IMG/VR virus record: IMGVR_UViG_3300028025_003535
Coordinates: 1 to 28,061 of that record
Length of the DNA: 28,061 nucleotides
Strand: one strand, 5' to 3'
DNA from: a virus
Part shown: positions 1 through 6,124 of the stretch, in pieces
How the letters are laid out: the number at the start of each line of letters is the position of its first letter
Position numbering within the stretch: the stretch's first letter is position 1
Notes under the pieces: generated by a model
What the model saw: only the letters and a program-made list of their open reading frames with translations
What the model was told of the DNA's origin: nothing
Database searches by the model: none
Position numbers and translations under genes: made by a program

Positions 1-674
1 ATATCTGTGACCGTATCTTGAATCCCGCCAGTTGTGTTTATGTCAGAGGATTCGGTTGAAGCGGTCACATATGGTGCTTTGTAGACAACGCGAAGGCGAC
101 CTGGGAATACCCCTTGGTCGAACCGTAACGCGAAGCCTGATGCGAAGTCATCTGTTGGGACATCACGTACGAGGCGTACTTTGCGTGCGACAGGATAGTC
201 GTCAACCATGTAGCGAACAGAAACACCAAGCAGGTCGATGATGTCGGTTACACCTGTGAGGTTTATCATGGTGTCTGAACCGTTGTAATCGATGTTTAAT
301 GTTTTGACTTGGAACAAACCGTTCATCGGGGATGATAGGTCACGGATTTCATCGTTGACTGCTTCCAATACTTGTGAACGTGGGAAGCGTGGGCTAACAA
401 CAATAATTGCGTCAGCGGTGTGTGATGCTGCGGTGGTTCCGTTGAAGCCGCGCTCGACTGTCATTGTTTTTGTTGCTGAATCAGTTGCCCAAATGTACAT
501 GAGTTCTGAATCGATTTCGCAAACCTGTCCAGCACGCAACCCTTCAAGGGCATACGTTGCAATAACACTCGTCGCGGACGAGTTGATACTGGACGCTAGT
601 TTGTTGCGCGGTTCAACTGTTCCCGATAGCAGTTGTCGCAACGTCCTATCGATGACGGTTGCGGCTGTGGTCAT
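1..674 (-). CDS. Virion head-tail connector/tail-like protein, C-terminal part cut by window edge
   Basis: The frame is open from an ATG at 672-674 leftward to the edge, giving at least 224 residues. The N-terminus (MTTAATVIDRTLRQLLSGTV) is followed by a stretch with EIDSELMYIW and TVERGFNGTTAASH. Proteins with this composition and these Trp/Gly-rich turns are common next to tail or connector genes in environmental and actinobacterial phages, usually unnamed. The later part (SVRYMVDDYPVARKVRLVRD) looks beta-rich. Its ATG follows directly on the stop codon of the upstream 41-aa gene, so it is translated as part of the late operon. The role in head-tail joining or the tail is inferred from context and resemblance, not from a diagnostic motif. 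Confidence 0.75.
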   Translation of the reverse strand, partial: MTTAATVIDRTLRQLLSGTVEPRNKLASSINSSATSVIATYALEGLRAGQVCEIDSELMYIWATDSATKTMTVERGFNGTTAASHTADAIIVVSPRFPRSQVLEAVNDEIRDLSSPMNGLFQVKTLNIDYNGSDTMINLTGVTDIIDLLGVSVRYMVDDYPVARKVRLVRDVPTDDFASGFALRFDQGVFPGRLRVVYKAPYVTASTESSDINTTGGIQDTVTD

Positions 675-800
675 TTACTTCTTTTTCTTAGCCTTAGCCT
701 TTGGTTTGCCGTACTCCATCATCTTTTCTTTGGAGCTTTCTTTCATTTCATGCTTCTTCTTGGCAGCTTTGGACTTGTACATTTCGCCTTTAGCAGACAT
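675..800 (-). CDS. 41-aa Lys-rich microprotein
   Basis: ATG at 798-800, TAA at 675-677, touching the next start. The protein begins MSAKGEMYKSKAAKKKHEMK and ends KAKAKKKK; 16 of 41 residues are Lys, with no Cys and no hydrophobic segment. It is the last of four consecutive small basic genes (52, 82, 42 and 41 aa). A purine-rich AAGAAGGGC precedes the start by about 8 bases, inside the previous gene. Such Lys-rich peptides recur beside tail genes in environmental phages without known function. DNA or RNA binding, or DNA packing in the head, is a guess from charge alone. Confidence 0.7.
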   Translation of the reverse strand: MSAKGEMYKSKAAKKKHEMKESSKEKMMEYGKPKAKAKKKK

Positions 801-802
801 GG

Positions 803-931
803 TTACATGCCCTTCTTTTTCTTAAACTTGCCCTGCATCTTCATAGGCTTGCCAGTTTTCTTGGCTTCCTTCTTAGCAGCCGCCATTCCTTTAGCACCGT
901 AACCGAACTCTTTTTTTCCTACCATTGGCAT
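803..931 (-). CDS. 42-aa Lys-rich microprotein
   Basis: ATG at 929-931 with a good Shine-Dalgarno (AGGAG, 6 bases upstream), TAA at 803-805. The product starts MPMVGKKEFGYGAKGMAAAK and ends KFKKKKGM; 14 of 42 residues are Lys. It resembles small basic proteins with an MPMVGKK-type start that are frequent in environmental phage late regions. It lies two bases upstream of the 41-aa gene, so the two are probably co-translated. Function unknown; the strong ribosome site argues that it is a real gene and not a chance frame. Confidence 0.75.
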   Translation of the reverse strand: MPMVGKKEFGYGAKGMAAAKKEAKKTGKPMKMQGKFKKKKGM

Positions 932-956
932 AATGTCTCCTGTCGACTCTTAGATG

Positions 957-1205
957 TTACCATTTAACTTTGTCTGCCCAGTATGCTGCGGACATCTTGC
1001 CTTTGGCGATGTTTTTGGCATGGCGGGCTTTGAAAGCTTTGTTTCTGGCGGTGCCTTCAGGCGAACCTTTGACACCCTGTTGACCGAACCTGATGAGTTT
1101 GACTTTGTCACCAGATTTGGCTAACACAGCATGGGATTTGTTGGCTTGTGGTGTGCGCTTTGGCTTGTTGTAGCCAGCGAACTTCTCGCCCCTGTACTCA
1201 ATCAT
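957..1205 (-). CDS. 82-aa basic phage protein
   Basis: The start (MIEYRGEKFAGYNKPKRTP) overlaps the stop of the upstream 52-aa gene as ATGA. The C-terminal half (KGSPEGTARNKAFKARHAKN, then IAKGKMSAAYWADKVKW) belongs to a small protein type I recognise from many marine and freshwater phages, where it sits near tail or connector genes; no function has been assigned. It is strongly basic (about 15 Lys plus several Arg) and has an aromatic C-terminus. The conserved YWA..VKW ending suggests a folded interaction surface rather than a disordered tail. Confidence 0.85.
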   Translation of the reverse strand: MIEYRGEKFAGYNKPKRTPQANKSHAVLAKSGDKVKLIRFGQQGVKGSPEGTARNKAFKARHAKNIAKGKMSAAYWADKVKW

Positions 1206-1360
1206 TTCTTCTTAGACTTCCCAGCCTGAGACAAAGCAATAGCAATAGCCTGCTTCTTCTTTTTCACTACTGGTCCACCCTTGCCCGAATGCAGAGTGCC
1301 TTCTTTGTATTCGCCCATTACCTTCTTGATTTTATTTTGGGATTTGGTTGGCTTCTTCAT
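1202..1360 (-). CDS. DUF6496-type 52-aa protein
   Basis: ATG at 1358-1360, overlapping the glycosyltransferase stop (ATGA); TGA at 1202-1204, overlapping the next start. The core reads KVMGEYKEGTLHSGKGGPVV followed by KKKKQAIAIALSQAGKSKKK. This matches the DUF6496 pattern known to me: K-V-M-x-E-[YF]-K-x-G-x-L-x-S-G, a basic patch, then QAIAIALS.A. The family occurs in phages and bacteria with no known role. The four-base overlaps on both sides show translational coupling within the late operon. Confidence 0.85.
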   Translation of the reverse strand: MKKPTKSQNKIKKVMGEYKEGTLHSGKGGPVVKKKKQAIAIALSQAGKSKKK

Positions 1361-2490
1361 TGTTTCTCCACTAGGTAGCCTGATGCACGGAGAACCTCGC
1401 GCACGTTTAACACTACAGGATAGGTGATACCAGGTTTCAGGTCAATGTTATGGGTGCCGATGCTGGCTTTTATTCTGCGGTTGACTTGTATTTCGCACAT
1501 AGGTTCTAGGGGTAGCCATTTGCCTGCGGCACGGTTCCCTGATGGTTTAACTATTTGTAGGAGTTGGTTTGCTGAGGTGTCCCAGTTGAATGCTGCGGTT
1601 TCTGGGGCGTAGGTTTCTGCTTTCTGACGGTAGCGTTCACGATGTTTGCCGATGTCTTTGATGGCTTCGGCTAGGGCTTCACGGTCAGGTTCATCCCAGT
1701 CACCCATGTTTTGCCAGACACCCTTGGCGGTGGGGACGGAGGTGGTTGGGATGCGATGAGTGGCTAGGTCGGAGAATTCTCGATGCCCGTGAGCGTCAGA
1801 CAGGATGGTGGGTACGCCTGCTGAGATTGCTTGGAGTGGCATCAGTCCGAAGCCTTCACCTCGTGACACCGATATGAAACAATCCATAGAACAAACTAGG
1901 TCGCGTTCTTCTTCTTCGGTCATCCATTGGTCATGTACCACCACGTTCGGATAATTCAGGTTCTTTGGGGCAAACAAGTGTGGTGGGACTATCTTGATAT
2001 GTAGTTCAGCATTGGGCAGGTTTAGTTCTAGGAATGTTTCCAGTACTACATCTAGTCCTTTGCGGTACCATTCTGAGCCGCCGCACAATATCTTGTATTT
2101 GTCGGTGCGTTGTATTGGTTTTGGGTGCCAGATGTTGCGGTCAACACCTAACGGTATGACATGCACGTTGTCGTGATGTTGGGAAAACAAATCAAAGTTA
2201 TGCAGGCTAGGAACAATGACTGTCTCAAAGTTGTGCAGATAATCAGAAAACTCTTTGGGTAGCCAGTTCGTTTCCCACATCGTCAACAGGCTTGGCTTCT
2301 GGTCTTCCAACCAGCCTTTAATAAGGTTCGGTCTAAGAGCGAACACCACATGTTCTGCGTCGTCACACAGGTTTACTTTGCTGGCTAATGCTGTCTTAAG
2401 CCCGACAACCATTTTGCCGTACCCGACTTTAGGGATGTCAACCCCAACGAGGTTTAGATAGTTGGCAGAATCCCTGTCTCCACTTGCCAT
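1357..2490 (-). CDS. GT4-type glycosyltransferase with altered EX7E motif and C-terminal extension
   Basis: 377 aa. A GT-B glycosyltransferase would move a sugar from a nucleotide-sugar donor to an acceptor in the infected cell or virion. The C-terminal donor-binding lobe is clear: HVIPLGVD near 110-117, a GGSEWYRKGLDVVL segment near 137-150, and SRGEGFGLMPLQAISAGVPT near 209-228. The family's EX7E pair is E212 and Q220, so the second Glu is Gln. The N-terminal lobe is short and has VGVDIPKVGYGKM. Residues from about 320 on (IQVNRRIKASIGTHNIDLKP) look like an appended non-GT domain. The start is preceded by AGGA and overlaps the 91-aa gene by 37 bases. Position among tail-like genes suggests modification of a virion protein; the acceptor is unknown. 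Confidence 0.88.
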   Translation of the reverse strand: MASGDRDSANYLNLVGVDIPKVGYGKMVVGLKTALASKVNLCDDAEHVVFALRPNLIKGWLEDQKPSLLTMWETNWLPKEFSDYLHNFETVIVPSLHNFDLFSQHHDNVHVIPLGVDRNIWHPKPIQRTDKYKILCGGSEWYRKGLDVVLETFLELNLPNAELHIKIVPPHLFAPKNLNYPNVVVHDQWMTEEEERDLVCSMDCFISVSRGEGFGLMPLQAISAGVPTILSDAHGHREFSDLATHRIPTTSVPTAKGVWQNMGDWDEPDREALAEAIKDIGKHRERYRQKAETYAPETAAFNWDTSANQLLQIVKPSGNRAAGKWLPLEPMCEIQVNRRIKASIGTHNIDLKPGITYPVVLNVREVLRASGYLVEKQ

Positions 2491-2729
2491 GATTCCTGTG
2501 CTTTCTTTTCCACGTTGGCAGCACCATCAATCTTCTTAGGTTGTAAGCCATTAGCGCGAAGACGTTTGTATGCTGGCATGTCTTTGTTCCAGTTACGTTC
2601 TGTTTGGTTAATCTCCGCCACCTTAGCCCCTCTGCTAGTGGTCGTGTTGGTTCCCATGCGGACACCTGCGACCCTGCAACCGAAGCAACCTTCGACATCT
2701 AGGTTGGGGTGTGTTTCCCTGTGCTTCAT
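2454..2729 (-). CDS. 91-aa conserved phage protein with CxxC motif
   Basis: The start (MKHRETHPNLDVEGCFGCRV) overlaps the stop of the 98-aa gene as ATGA. A CFGC pair near residues 15-18 could bind zinc with other residues. The central block (RNWNKDMPAYKRLRANGLQP) and the following KKIDGAANVEKKA are conserved in many actinophage and environmental phage proteins of the same size: a DM.AY.RLR..G.QP..IDG pattern. Function is unknown in all I know of. It precedes and overlaps the glycosyltransferase gene in another frame. Confidence 0.85.
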   Translation of the reverse strand: MKHRETHPNLDVEGCFGCRVAGVRMGTNTTTSRGAKVAEINQTERNWNKDMPAYKRLRANGLQPKKIDGAANVEKKAQESWQVETGILPTI

Positions 2730-3022
2730 GAAATGTATGCCCCGTATCCTGCCGCAGTTAAAGCGGTCACTTCGTCTTCTGTTATCTCGTTCTCGTGTCC
2801 GCCATAATATACCTTAGAAACCATACTCAGGCTTGACGGTTGGTCATCGGTATAAGTTCCGTTGGTAAGCAAGAAGATGTTGCGTCCGCGTGGTGATGGG
2901 TCTATTCTGCCGCCAAGACGGTTCGCGAGGCGTTGGTCTTTCGATAACCGTAGCCCTCCCATATAATCCCCAACGATTACTGGGACTACGAAGTTGTCGG
3001 TTGGTGGTCTAAAGATTGCCAT
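2726..3022 (-). CDS. 98-aa tail-associated protein, stand-alone copy of the neighbour's C-terminal domain
   Basis: The protein begins MAIFRPPTDNFVVPVIVGD and ends VTALTAAGYGAYIS. Its last 27 residues (YYGGHENEITEDEVTALTAA onward) match the last 27 of the upstream 344-aa protein (YFGGHDNFLTDAEITELTAA onward). The preceding part also aligns loosely: IFRPP/IFRVP starts, then NGTYTDD/DGSYTTT. It is therefore a free-standing version of that domain, presumably from duplication. Its start overlaps the upstream stop as TAATG. A structural role in the tail is inferred from the shared domain and operon position. Confidence 0.85.
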   Translation of the reverse strand: MAIFRPPTDNFVVPVIVGDYMGGLRLSKDQRLANRLGGRIDPSPRGRNIFLLTNGTYTDDQPSSLSMVSKVYYGGHENEITEDEVTALTAAGYGAYIS

Positions 3023-4056
3023 TAGGTGATACTACTTCCATAGCCTGCTGCTGTGAGTTCTGTGATTTCTGCATCTGTCAAGAAATTATCATGCCCACCA
3101 AAATAGGTGCGGGTAATGCGTTCTGGTCTGCGAGGGTCGGTAGTGGTGTAGCTACCATCGTCGAGACGGTACAAGTTTTTGGCGCGGGAGCCTTGTGGTG
3201 TGTGTGCAAATAGTCGGTCTGGTGGGTTTTCTGAAAGTCTGACCGCAAACGGATAGCCTTCAGTTATTGGGACACGGAAGATATGTGACTTGTCCCAGTT
3301 GACTGTGGCTGTTCCGTCGCCTGCGCCTGTTGCTGTAGTTCGGCGCGTTCTTGCACCAACCAAAGTCCCTGACCCTGTGCCTGAACCTTCCGCCGTGCGT
3401 ATAGCCGTGAGTATTCGCGTCGATGTCGACGTGCCTTCACCTTCGCCATTGCTAGTTCTGAGTACAACACGGTTGACAACAATAGTCGATGTGCCTGTGC
3501 CATTACCAGTTGCGGTTCTTACAGGGTTGATGTTCCAGTCAGCTGTTTCTGTTCCTGTGCCTGAATTTGTTGCGGTTCTTACTGCGGCGCGAACAACTGT
3601 TATTGCTGATGTTCCTGTGCCTGAGCCTGTGGCGGTTCGCAAGTAGAAGTGGATGACAAGACCTGTTGAGTCCATTGTCCCAATGCCAGAGCCTGTGGCG
3701 CTTCGGATTATTACTGCTAGTCCTGTTGCGGTTTGAGTTCCTGTGCCAGTATCTGTTCCTTGGCGTTGCTTTAGGACAGATGCGAAAGATGATGCGGTAC
3801 CTGTTCCCGATGCTGTGGCGGTGACAGTAATAATTGCACGAACACCAAGGTAGAAGCGTCCACCGTTTTTGTAGAAGCCTGTGTGATAATCGACAAGACG
3901 GTCAAGCCTTGTAACAGTTCTGCCTGATGCGCTTTGTGCTGTGCCGTTGCCTGGTCCTGTAGCGGTGCGTGCTACCGTACGGAAATATGTCCCCCGATAA
4001 AACGGATGGGTGTCTAAGAATGGTTCGCTAAAACCTGTGACTGCTGTTTGAGCCAT
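3022..4056 (-). CDS. Repeat-containing tail/fibre protein, about 20-residue RTATGxGxGT repeats
   Basis: 344 aa. After an N-terminal segment (GFSEPFLDTHPFYRGTYFRT) it consists mostly of repeats of the form R-T-A-T-G-S-G-T-G-T plus about ten variable residues rich in Val, Ile and Thr. Repeat-opening residues fall at 30, 78, 98, 118, 140, 160, 180, 200, 220 and about 239, so the period is close to 20. Such alternation suggests a beta-solenoid or stacked beta rod, as in phage fibres. Residues from about 258 form a separate C-terminal domain ending YFGGHDNFLTDAEITELTAA, repeated in the next gene. The start lies behind a GC hairpin containing the Shine-Dalgarno. The assignment as tail or fibre component is inferred. 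Confidence 0.8.
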   Translation of the reverse strand: MAQTAVTGFSEPFLDTHPFYRGTYFRTVARTATGPGNGTAQSASGRTVTRLDRLVDYHTGFYKNGGRFYLGVRAIITVTATASGTGTASSFASVLKQRQGTDTGTGTQTATGLAVIIRSATGSGIGTMDSTGLVIHFYLRTATGSGTGTSAITVVRAAVRTATNSGTGTETADWNINPVRTATGNGTGTSTIVVNRVVLRTSNGEGEGTSTSTRILTAIRTAEGSGTGSGTLVGARTRRTTATGAGDGTATVNWDKSHIFRVPITEGYPFAVRLSENPPDRLFAHTPQGSRAKNLYRLDDGSYTTTDPRRPERITRTYFGGHDNFLTDAEITELTAAGYGSSIT

Positions 4057-4057
4057 A

Positions 4058-4071
4058 AGGGGTTATCCCCT
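4058..4071 (-). promoter_or_regulatory. Hairpin holding the Shine-Dalgarno of the repeat protein
   Basis: On the minus strand AGGGG, loop ATAA, CCCCT forms a five-pair hairpin that ends one base before the ATG at 4054-4056. The only Shine-Dalgarno-like sequence (GGGG, about 10 bases from the ATG) lies in its 5' arm, so folding would hide it from the ribosome. This may lower or regulate translation of the 344-aa gene. Confidence 0.4.
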
Positions 4072-4076
4072 AACGG

Positions 4077-4439
4077 CTAGTCGAGCGACAGCGTGAGAGA
4101 AGTGATTTGGAAAGTATCGCCAGCGGTCACGGCTGCTGATGAGGATAGTGCGCCAGTCCACAAACAGTTACCTGCTGTGCTTGCATCCCACAGCGACCAA
4201 TGGCTGTAGGTTTCTGTTGCTGCTACGTTTGTCCATTCAACAGTTGCAGATGATGCCATCGAACCAGATGATGCTGCTGAAAACGAGATTGCTTTGCGGG
4301 TGGTTTCGGTTGCGGCGTTTGTTGTTCCTGCTTCACCAGCGTCTCCCGTATGGAGTTTTACATATGTGGCGGCAACAGCAAATGAGGTATTGCGGAGCGT
4401 ATTGAGTAACGCTAATTCTGCATAGTTAGAAATCGACAT
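4077..4439 (-). CDS. Small tail-fibre/minor tail-like protein
   Basis: 120 aa, starting MSISNYAELALLNTLRNTSF with AAAGG upstream. It shows the order of motifs familiar from small actinophage tail proteins: YVKLHTGDAGEAGTTN, then RKAISFSAASSGSMASSATV, then TYSHWSLWDASTAGNCLWTG ending in a Thr/Ser-rich strand region. In that family the LHTGDPG and WDA..GN..W.G blocks form a compact beta fold. It is the first gene after the capsid terminator, so it may be expressed at a lower level than the capsid. Exact place in the virion unknown. Confidence 0.8.
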   Translation of the reverse strand: MSISNYAELALLNTLRNTSFAVAATYVKLHTGDAGEAGTTNAATETTRKAISFSAASSGSMASSATVEWTNVAATETYSHWSLWDASTAGNCLWTGALSSSAAVTAGDTFQITSLTLSLD

Positions 4440-4473
4440 TGTAAACCTTTCGTGTTATATGACTATAGCAAAA

Positions 4474-4520
4474 CGAAAGCCCCCCATCTCCCGTCTGAGG
4501 GGAAACGAGGGGCTTTTGTT
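4474..4520 (-). terminator. Intrinsic terminator after the major capsid gene
   Basis: AAAGCCCC (4477-4484) pairs with GGGGCTTT (4509-4516). A weaker inner pairing, CCC (4490-4492) with GGG (4499-4501), can form between them. Read leftward, the stem is followed by a T-rich stretch (CGTTTTGC); read rightward it is followed by TTTTG, so it could act both ways. It lies between the capsid stop and the next gene in the same direction. Confidence 0.75.
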
Positions 4521-4557
4521 CAACCTTCAGCCATGTAGTCGGCTGCTTGGTTAGTTA

Positions 4558-5523
4558 TTAGTTAGCACCAATGCTTGATGCTGACTCGATACGGCGGAGC
4601 GATGCTTCGCGGAAGCGACCATAGCCACCCAACCAGTACCAACCCAATGGCTGCAAGCGCATGAGGAGGTCGGTTACGTTGCCACGGACAATCTTCGGTA
4701 CTGCACCGTTTCCGTCCTGTACGCTGTACGCCTTTGCAAGAGCCTGACGACCCATGATGTGCGTGCAATACGCGTCGATTGAACCAGTTGTGCTGGTACC
4801 GTTCGATGCGTTGGTGAATACCTTTGCGCGTGGGGTTTCGATAAAACGTACGGATTCGAACAAGCCGATTTCGCCGTTGTAGATTCCCTCTGGGTTGACG
4901 TAGTTAGCTGGCGTACGCCATGCTGCTGCGTCAGTTGCCGAACGGAAGTCGTACGAAACGTCTGGGTGGATAAAGCCGATGTATGAACCGTTGAAGGTCG
5001 CTACGTTTGCACTACGCAACTGTGCGACGGTCTTACGAACGTCGTCAGCGGCAAGTACGTCATCAGCCGAGATTGACTCACGGCTTGTTGGTGTGCTTGA
5101 ACCACCAGTTGCGTAGATAACGTTGGTTCCACCAGCAAGAACTTCACGGACAACCTGGTCGATTGAATCGCCTGCGTTGTATCCGATGATGTTTGCTGCT
5201 GCTGAGTCAACATCCAAGAACGCTGTTCCACGCAACTTGGCGGTGGTTACTACTGCGTTACCGTATTCGTTGAGAGTTACGGTTACTTGGCTGTCGGACA
5301 ATGCTGTTGGGGTTACGTCGGTAACTTCGTTCAACGTTGACGTTGCTGCTGCAATGTCGCTGAAGATGGTGAATGTTACGCCTGTACCTGGCATTGCCTG
5401 CTGTACTGGTTGTACGTCTGCTGCCTGGTCGAACAAGAGTTCTGAACGCAACGCGAAATACGCGAGACGGTCAAATGCTACCTGGTCTACGGACAGTGAC
5501 GAGAGTTGGGTTTCGCCTGCCAT
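4558..5523 (-). CDS. Major capsid protein, N4 gp56 family
   Basis: 321 aa, starting MAGETQLSSLSVDQVAFDRL with AAGGA 9 bases upstream. It forms the icosahedral shell (HK97-like fold). Recognisable family features are VTFTIFSDIAAATSTLNEVT near 50-70, the VTVTLNEYGNAVVTTAKLRG strand-helix near 80-100, YIGFIHPDVSYDFRS near 181-195, and the C-terminal PKIVRGNVTDLLMRLQPLGW block. Length is in the usual range for the N4-gp56 group. The scaffold gene lies directly upstream and a terminator directly downstream, a typical arrangement for a highly expressed capsid gene. It supports a podovirus-like or related head. Confidence 0.93.
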   Translation of the reverse strand: MAGETQLSSLSVDQVAFDRLAYFALRSELLFDQAADVQPVQQAMPGTGVTFTIFSDIAAATSTLNEVTDVTPTALSDSQVTVTLNEYGNAVVTTAKLRGTAFLDVDSAAANIIGYNAGDSIDQVVREVLAGGTNVIYATGGSSTPTSRESISADDVLAADDVRKTVAQLRSANVATFNGSYIGFIHPDVSYDFRSATDAAAWRTPANYVNPEGIYNGEIGLFESVRFIETPRAKVFTNASNGTSTTGSIDAYCTHIMGRQALAKAYSVQDGNGAVPKIVRGNVTDLLMRLQPLGWYWLGGYGRFREASLRRIESASSIGAN

Positions 5524-5555
5524 TTTAATTTTTCCTTTGGTTTAGAGGTTTGGTA

Positions 5556-6002
5556 TTAGTTTCCTAAAGCTATTCGTGCCTCTGCCAAAATTGAATCTAC
5601 TTCTTGTGGACTTCGCGCGTCTTGTAGTCTGCGGTTCCAGTCGATTGGTGGTTGAGCGGTTTGGGTTCCTGCAGCAATTTTTGCTGTTCGGTTCCAAGCT
5701 TGTGCTTCTTCCATTAATGGACTTGGTTCTGGGGGACTAATCAATTGTGCTTCCACTGCAGCTTGTCTGATGGACTCTGGGTTAAGTTCACCGTCATAAC
5801 CTTTAACGAAATACTTTGACGCTGGTGCAGTCAGGTCGATGCCTGCTTTCACGAACGCTAGTTCTCGTTTGGCGATGTCGGCTTCCGCAAGAAGTTTTTT
5901 GACTTCTGTGTTTTCCTTTTCCAGTTGACGCATCCTTGCCCTAACAGGGTTTCGGCTGTCGTCCATTTGGTCTTCGCTGTCGTAGTTGTCAATATCTGAC
6001 AT
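5556..6002 (-). CDS. Capsid scaffolding protein
   Basis: 148 aa. The start at 6000-6002 (MSDIDNYDSEDQMDDSRNPV) is preceded by AAAGGAGAG at ideal spacing; an upstream ATG at 6065 would add 21 residues but has no ribosome site. The acidic N-terminus is followed by a coiled-coil-like helix (RARMRQLEKENTEVKKLLAE, about 20-40) and a Gln/Pro-rich C-terminal half ending in a helical SPQEVDSILAEARIALGN. Size, charge pattern, coiled coil and position immediately before the capsid gene are those of phage head scaffolds, which guide capsid assembly and then leave the prohead. No protease is visible. Confidence 0.85.
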   Translation of the reverse strand: MSDIDNYDSEDQMDDSRNPVRARMRQLEKENTEVKKLLAEADIAKRELAFVKAGIDLTAPASKYFVKGYDGELNPESIRQAAVEAQLISPPEPSPLMEEAQAWNRTAKIAAGTQTAQPPIDWNRRLQDARSPQEVDSILAEARIALGN

Positions 6003-6124
6003 ATGGCACTCTCCTTTTGCCCACATCACTCTGGAGGGTAGTGATGGCTGCTGTTGATTTGTCACCCCATATTGCTCCGCACGGTTCGGGGGTTGTCCGT
6101 GAAGGTATTACGAACTATAACACA
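6003..6124 (-). promoter_or_regulatory. Leader of the scaffold-capsid genes with a hairpin near the ribosome site
   Basis: This 122-base gap is one of the longest within the late block. A perfect seven-pair stem (CATCACT/AGTGATG, 6024-6030 and 6040-6046) stands just upstream of the scaffold Shine-Dalgarno. On the minus strand its loop reads ACCCTCCAG, whose CTCC is complementary to GGAG of the ribosome site. A promoter for scaffold plus capsid would fit here, but I cannot point to convincing -35 and -10 boxes. Confidence 0.4.

Noticed and set aside
3290-3646. Rightward frame rich in VP/VPEP repeats
   Set aside because: Mirror image of the 20-residue repeats of the leftward 344-aa gene.
6003-6065. 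Longer start for the scaffold protein
   Set aside because: AAAGGAGAG is correctly spaced for the ATG at 6002; the upstream ATG has no ribosome site and would translate through the leader hairpin.
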